A DNA stretch of 27,261 bases from the NCBI GenBank assembly GCA_000720845.1, contig JODU01000042.1, forward strand, positions 1 to 27,261, read 5' to 3'. Made by a program: the position numbers and the translations under genes. The notes beneath the pieces are model-generated. The model was not told the origin of the DNA. It did not search any database and saw nothing but the letters and a program-made list of their open reading frames with translations. This DNA is from Kitasatospora aureofaciens. GTDB taxonomy: Bacteria; Actinomycetota; Actinomycetes; Streptomycetales; Streptomycetaceae. Every line of letters begins with the position of its first letter. Position 1 is the first letter of the stretch. Shown here one piece after another: positions 24,709-27,261 of this stretch.

Positions 24709-25065
24709 CAGATGAGGCCGCTGAAGCCCACTGGTCACCGAGGCAATCAGCCCTATGTGTAGACCGGCTCAGCGGCCTCATCCTCCTCCTCGCCGCCGAT
24801 CGCCGGCGTCAGCACGATGTCCTCCGTTGATCCGGGCCGCGAGCCCTGAAAGAAGACTGGCGCGTGCTGGCGCTCGCCATCGGCGGCACGACCAGTCAAG
24901 CGATCGACCCGATGATGATCCTGGTCCAAGCCCCCTGCGGGGATCACCTCTCACGTTCGTGGGAGCCATCGAGCTCCTGTCCAGACCGAGGGCCCCGCAG
25001 GTCGCTGGGGTCATGAACGACTAATCGGATGTCGGGCCACCGAGCCCCTCCATTAGGGAGACGCA
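24709..25065 (+). ncRNA. Predicted bridge RNA of the IS110 element
   Basis: In IS110 elements such as IS621 a non-coding RNA from the left end pairs with donor and target DNA. Here ATCGGATGTC (25,024-25,033) equals the right end of the element (26,377-26,386), and CCATTAG (25,050-25,056) is the exact complement of the left end CTAATGG (24,698-24,704). These are the expected left and right donor guides, in the right order and 16 nt apart with a GGGC/GCCC stem between. Upstream, CCGATGAT (24,909-24,916) equals the left target (24,690-24,697) and CCAAG (24,926-24,930) complements CTTGG in the right target, though offset by 3 nt. Ends of the RNA are inferred: the 5' end from the junction promoter, the 3' end just after the donor loop. 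Confidence 0.7.
24711..24782. repeat. Long inverted repeat at the left end of the IS110 element
   Basis: GATGAGGCCGCTGA (24,711-24,724) pairs perfectly with TCAGCGGCCTCATC (24,769-24,782); CTGGTC (24,731-24,736) and GACCGG (24,762-24,767) extend the stem with one G-T pair. It starts about 9 bp after the junction -10 box, so a transcript from the circle would begin with this hairpin. It may protect the bridge RNA or attenuate readthrough into the transposase gene. Confidence 0.75.
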
Positions 25066-25113
25066 TGCCCTGCACGGCTGTGACCAGCCAGAACACAAGT
25101 CCAAAGGGAAGGT

Positions 25114-26364
25114 GTGAAGCGAGTGAAAGCGTTCTGCGGCATCGACTGGGCCAGCGACCATCACGACATAGCCGTCGTGGATGAAGCGGGCTCGCTGCTG
25201 GCCCGGGCTCGCATCGATGACACCGCGGAGGGGCTCGATCAGTTGCTGCGGATCCTCGCCGAACAGGGCGACACCCCGCAGGAACCCATCCCGGTGGCTA
25301 TCGAGACCTCGCGTGGTCTTCTAGTCGCCTGCCTGCGGGCGACAGGTCGCCCTGTCTACTCCATCAACCCGATGGCAGCGGCCCGATATCGGGATCGATA
25401 CACGGTCTCCCGCAAGAAGTCCGACCACCTGGACGCCACGGTGCTGGCGAACATTCTCCGCACTGATGCCGCAGCCCACCGCACGCTTCCGGCAGACTCC
25501 GAGCTGGCCCAGGCCGTTGCCGTCCTCGCCCGCGCTCAACAGCACGCGGTCTGGGACCGGACCCAGGCCGGCAACAAGCTGACCTCCCACTTGCGCGAGT
25601 ACTTCCCCGGCTTCCTGGCCGCCGTCGGTCACAGGCGCGAGGGCATCTTCCACTCCATAGCCCGGACTCTCCTGGCCGCAGCCCCCACCCCTCAGCGAGC
25701 GTCAAAGCTGACCCGGACACAGCTTCGGGCCGTACTGAAGAAGGCTGGAAGGAAGAACACCATCGACAAGGAGGTCGAGCGCCTCCACAGTGCGCTCCGC
25801 CTGCCGCAGATGCGCCATTTGCCCCTCGTCGAAGAGGCGATGGGGCGGCAGACGCTCGCGCTACTGCGGCAGTTGGAGGCCGCGTGTGTGAGTGCCGATG
25901 ACCTCGCCGAAGCATCAGTGCAGGCGTTCGAGAACCACGCCGACGCCGAGATCATCACCAGCTTTCCCGGACTGGGTCCGCTCAGCGGAGCCCGCGTCCT
26001 GGCCGAGATCGGCGACGACCGGACCCGGTTCGCCGACGCCCGAGGTCTGAAGGCGTACGCGGGCGCCGCCCCCGTCACCAGGGCATCCGGCAAGAGCGTG
26101 TCCGTGGTGGCCCGAAGGGTCAAGAACCAGAGACTGGCTGGCGTCGGCTCTATGTGGGCCTTCTCCGCGATGGCCCACTCGGACGGAGCACGGGCTCACT
26201 ACGACCGCCGGCGTCAAGCCGGGGACCGCCACACAGCCGCCCAGAGGAACCTGTTCAACCGGATGATCGGCTGCCTTCACCATTGCCTGACCCACCGCGT
26301 CCCGTTCAACGAAGCCGTGGCCTTCCCGGCCACGCGAGAACCCGATCTGACCCTCGCTGCTTGA
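25114..26364 (+). CDS. IS110-family transposase (DEDD recombinase)
   Basis: 416 aa from GTG at 25,114 behind AAAGGGAAGG; a GTG nine bases on is possible. The N-terminal RuvC-like domain has CGIDWASDHHDIAVVD with the first Asp, AIETSRG with the Glu and KKSDHLDATVLANIL with the last two acidic residues. The C-terminal Tnp_20 domain includes SFPGLGPLSGARVLAEIGDDRTRFADARGLKAYAGAAPVTRASGKSV, whose Ser in TRASGKS fits the catalytic Ser of the family. All catalytic residues seem intact, so the element may be active. The protein works with a bridge RNA to recombine element and target at a core dinucleotide. The stop TGA at 26,362-26,364 lies inside the TTGACA box of the right end. Confidence 0.95.
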   Translation: MKRVKAFCGIDWASDHHDIAVVDEAGSLLARARIDDTAEGLDQLLRILAEQGDTPQEPIPVAIETSRGLLVACLRATGRPVYSINPMAAARYRDRYTVSRKKSDHLDATVLANILRTDAAAHRTLPADSELAQAVAVLARAQQHAVWDRTQAGNKLTSHLREYFPGFLAAVGHRREGIFHSIARTLLAAAPTPQRASKLTRTQLRAVLKKAGRKNTIDKEVERLHSALRLPQMRHLPLVEEAMGRQTLALLRQLEAACVSADDLAEASVQAFENHADAEIITSFPGLGPLSGARVLAEIGDDRTRFADARGLKAYAGAAPVTRASGKSVSVVARRVKNQRLAGVGSMWAFSAMAHSDGARAHYDRRRQAGDRHTAAQRNLFNRMIGCLHHCLTHRVPFNEAVAFPATREPDLTLAA

Positions 26365-26387
26365 CACGTTCTTCGCATCGGATGTCT
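26361..26387 (+). promoter_or_regulatory. Right-end half of a circle-junction promoter
   Basis: TTGACA (26,361-26,366) is a perfect -35 box at the right end. If the element circularises at CT, the next bases are AAT from the left end, giving TCTAAT after 18 bp, 5 of 6 matches to TATAAT. Formation of such a promoter at the joined ends is known for IS110 elements and would drive the bridge RNA and transposase only from the circle. Confidence 0.75.
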
Positions 26388-27027
26388 TCTTGGCCGGGTC
26401 GACGCCTTGACTGGTCAGTGGGACGGTGGCGGAGGTCTTGATGCTCTGGCGGTCGATCAGGCAGGCGCTGGGTTCGCTGGTGCGGCCTTCGGCCTGGCGG
26501 ACTTTGCCGCGTAACAGGCCGGTGAGCTGGTCGAAGATGCCGTCGGCTTCCCAGCGGGCGAAGTAGCCGTAGACGGTCTGGTGGGGTGGGAAGTCGTGGG
26601 GTAGGTAGCGCCAGGGGATCCCGGGGCGGTCGACGTAGAGGATGGCGTTCATCAGGGCGCGCAGGTCGTGGGTGGGTTTGCGGATGCCGTTGCGGGCCTG
26701 GCGCCAGGCTTCGAGGGTGGGGCGGATGAGTTCCCAGCGGGCGTCGGACAGGTCGCTGGGATAGGGCCGTGAGGGCTGCATGATGTCTGCGTACGCGGCG
26801 GAAGCTGGCCTGAGCAGGGCGTGTGCGGGGGTGCCGGGTGCACCAGGGCTCGAGTTCTCAACTCTCTGCGAACCGGTAGGTTTCTAAATGAGACAGGAGC
26901 TCTTGTAAGGAAACCGGCGCATTGCTGCTCTGCTGATTGCCGCAGAAGTCGCGTTTCCGGCGAATCGCTTCGTTGAGCGCTCGATCTGGCTCCTGAAATT
27001 CAGGACGAAACATCCAATAGCAGAATC

Positions 27028-27050
27028 AAACGCTCACTGAAAGAGCGTTT
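27028..27050. terminator. Hairpin AAACGCTC/GAGCGTTT followed by TTG
   Basis: A perfect 8-bp stem (27,028-27,035 and 27,043-27,050) with loop ACTGAAA and a short T-tract (TTTTG). It looks like a factor-independent terminator, but its left arm overlaps the proposed IS5 inverted repeat, so one of the two readings may be coincidental. Confidence 0.35.
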
Positions 27051-27095
27051 TGTCCCGGTGAGACTGTTTGGCGGCGCTTCGAAGGGCGAGTGGGT

Positions 27096-27116
27096 CTGTC
27101 ACTGCTGTGGTGACAG
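27096..27116. repeat. Inverted repeat CTGTCAC-N7-GTGACAG
   Basis: Perfect 7-bp arms at 27,096-27,102 and 27,110-27,116. No gene is visible in 27,041-27,261, so its role (operator, or end of another element beyond the window) cannot be judged. A TTGACG at 27,203 could be a -35 box of a gene to the right. Confidence 0.35.
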
Positions 27117-27261
27117 TGGTCAATGCGACCTCTGCGACAGGAGACTCCATGGCTCTGCCCGTTTGAGTCGAGTCGCTCCTGTCTGATCCCAAAGCGCCCC
27201 CGGTTGACGCTGTTTGTGCCCTGGGGATGCGTCGTGCACGACGGTACTACCGAAACATGAC

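Larger units (their letters stand above)
24698..26387 (+). mobile_element. IS110-family insertion sequence with CT core
   Basis: Boundaries are set by three independent signs: excision between CT at 24,698-24,699 and CT at 26,386-26,387 restores the host transposase frame; the left end CTAATGG and right end ATCGGATGTCT recur as guide-like segments in the non-coding left end; and joining the ends creates a good promoter. The element is 1.69 kb, with a 414-bp left non-coding end and only about 20 bp beyond the transposase stop. There are no terminal inverted repeats, as usual for the IS110 group (not IS1111). Confidence 0.85.
24269..26781 (-). pseudogene. IS5-family transposase split by IS110 insertion
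   Basis: The N-terminal part (26,781 to 26,386) reads MQPSRPYPSDLSDARWELIR to GVDPAKK, including the first catalytic Asp in CLIDRQSIKTS. The C-terminal part (24,697 to 24,269) reads IIGRKRHIVTDTLGLLLAVT to HNWRDS and stop, with the second Asp in KAWADNGDK and the Glu in VVERPIGWLMHHRR. Joining them across one copy of the CT core gives 825 bp, 274 aa, in one frame with the family-typical sequence PAKKIIGRKRHIVTDT. The halves carry no other stop or frameshift, so the insertion is the only visible lesion and is probably recent. Confidence 0.88.
24231..27038 (-). mobile_element. IS5-family insertion sequence, interrupted by an IS110 element
   Basis: A 16-bp perfect inverted repeat, GTGAGCGTTTGATTCT at 24,232-24,247 and its complement at 27,022-27,037, extends imperfectly inward (TTG then TGTTTCRT). 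It is flanked by TGA on both sides (24,229-24,231; 27,038-27,040), which fits the TNA target duplication of the IS427/IS1031 groups. Without the inserted element this would be about 1.1 kb, somewhat long for a 274-aa transposase. An inner pair, GTCTGTTTCATTT near 24,253 and its near-complement AAATGAGACAG near 26,886, would give about 0.95 kb and is an alternative pair of ends. Confidence 0.55.

Noticed and set aside
24846..24856. AAAGAAGA as the right target guide of the bridge RNA (complement of CTTCTT in the target)
   Set aside because: It lies upstream of the left target guide, whereas the right target guide is expected on the 3' side of the same loop.
26389..26390. Second CT as the right core of the IS110 element
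   Set aside because: It would keep the frame and fit CCAAG as right guide, but removes one Lys of the conserved KK pair, stretches the junction promoter spacer to 21 bp and separates the right end from the donor guide match.

Overview
High-GC DNA with frequent GTG starts, GA-rich ribosome binding sites, ATGA/GTGA gene overlaps and strong third-position GC bias: almost certainly the chromosome of a Streptomyces or close relative. No tRNA, rRNA or CRISPR array was seen. The two ends and one internal stretch carry insertion-sequence material, so this is an accessory region.

Left block (about 570-12,170). Two leftward transcription units appear to be one TetR-controlled regulon. Unit 1 (7973 to 647) encodes an alpha/beta hydrolase, a DUF3500 protein, a gamma-glutamyltransferase-family Ntn hydrolase, a DUF1275 membrane protein, an MFS exporter and an FAD monooxygenase; the last four genes are joined by ATGA overlaps and the unit ends in a strong hairpin. 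Unit 2 (12,100 to 9587) encodes an RraA-type aldolase, a class I/II aminotransferase and a TetR regulator. Nearly the same 29-bp site (24 of 29 positions) lies in the promoter of each unit, which points to this TetR as the common regulator. The substrate is unknown. Between the units lie a decayed IS5-type transposase and a hypothetical gene of foreign-looking composition (8610-9431).

Middle block (12,255-21,230). An FtsX-type ABC exporter (permease and ATPase), a NarL-family response regulator and its multi-TM histidine kinase, then a three-His-box fatty acid desaturase, a membrane acyltransferase and a secreted DUF1023 hydrolase, all leftward. A composite promoter element with two conserved blocks at an identical 31-bp offset lies upstream of the ABC operon and of the hydrolase-acyltransferase-desaturase operon; a third copy is at 8104-8150. 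I infer that this is the regulon of the adjacent two-component system and that it serves membrane or envelope homeostasis.

Right block (21,369-23,955). A divergent pair, MDR-family oxidoreductase and TetR regulator, shares a repeat-rich intergenic region; an NTF2-like protein follows.

Right end (24,229-27,261). An IS5-family element whose transposase is split by an IS110-family element. Joining the flanks at a CT core restores a 274-codon transposase in frame. The long left non-coding end of the IS110 element contains segments that match its own two ends in the way expected of bridge-RNA donor guides, plus an 8-nt match to the left target. Circularising the element would create a TTGACA-N18-TCTAAT promoter. 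This is the most striking structure in the window.
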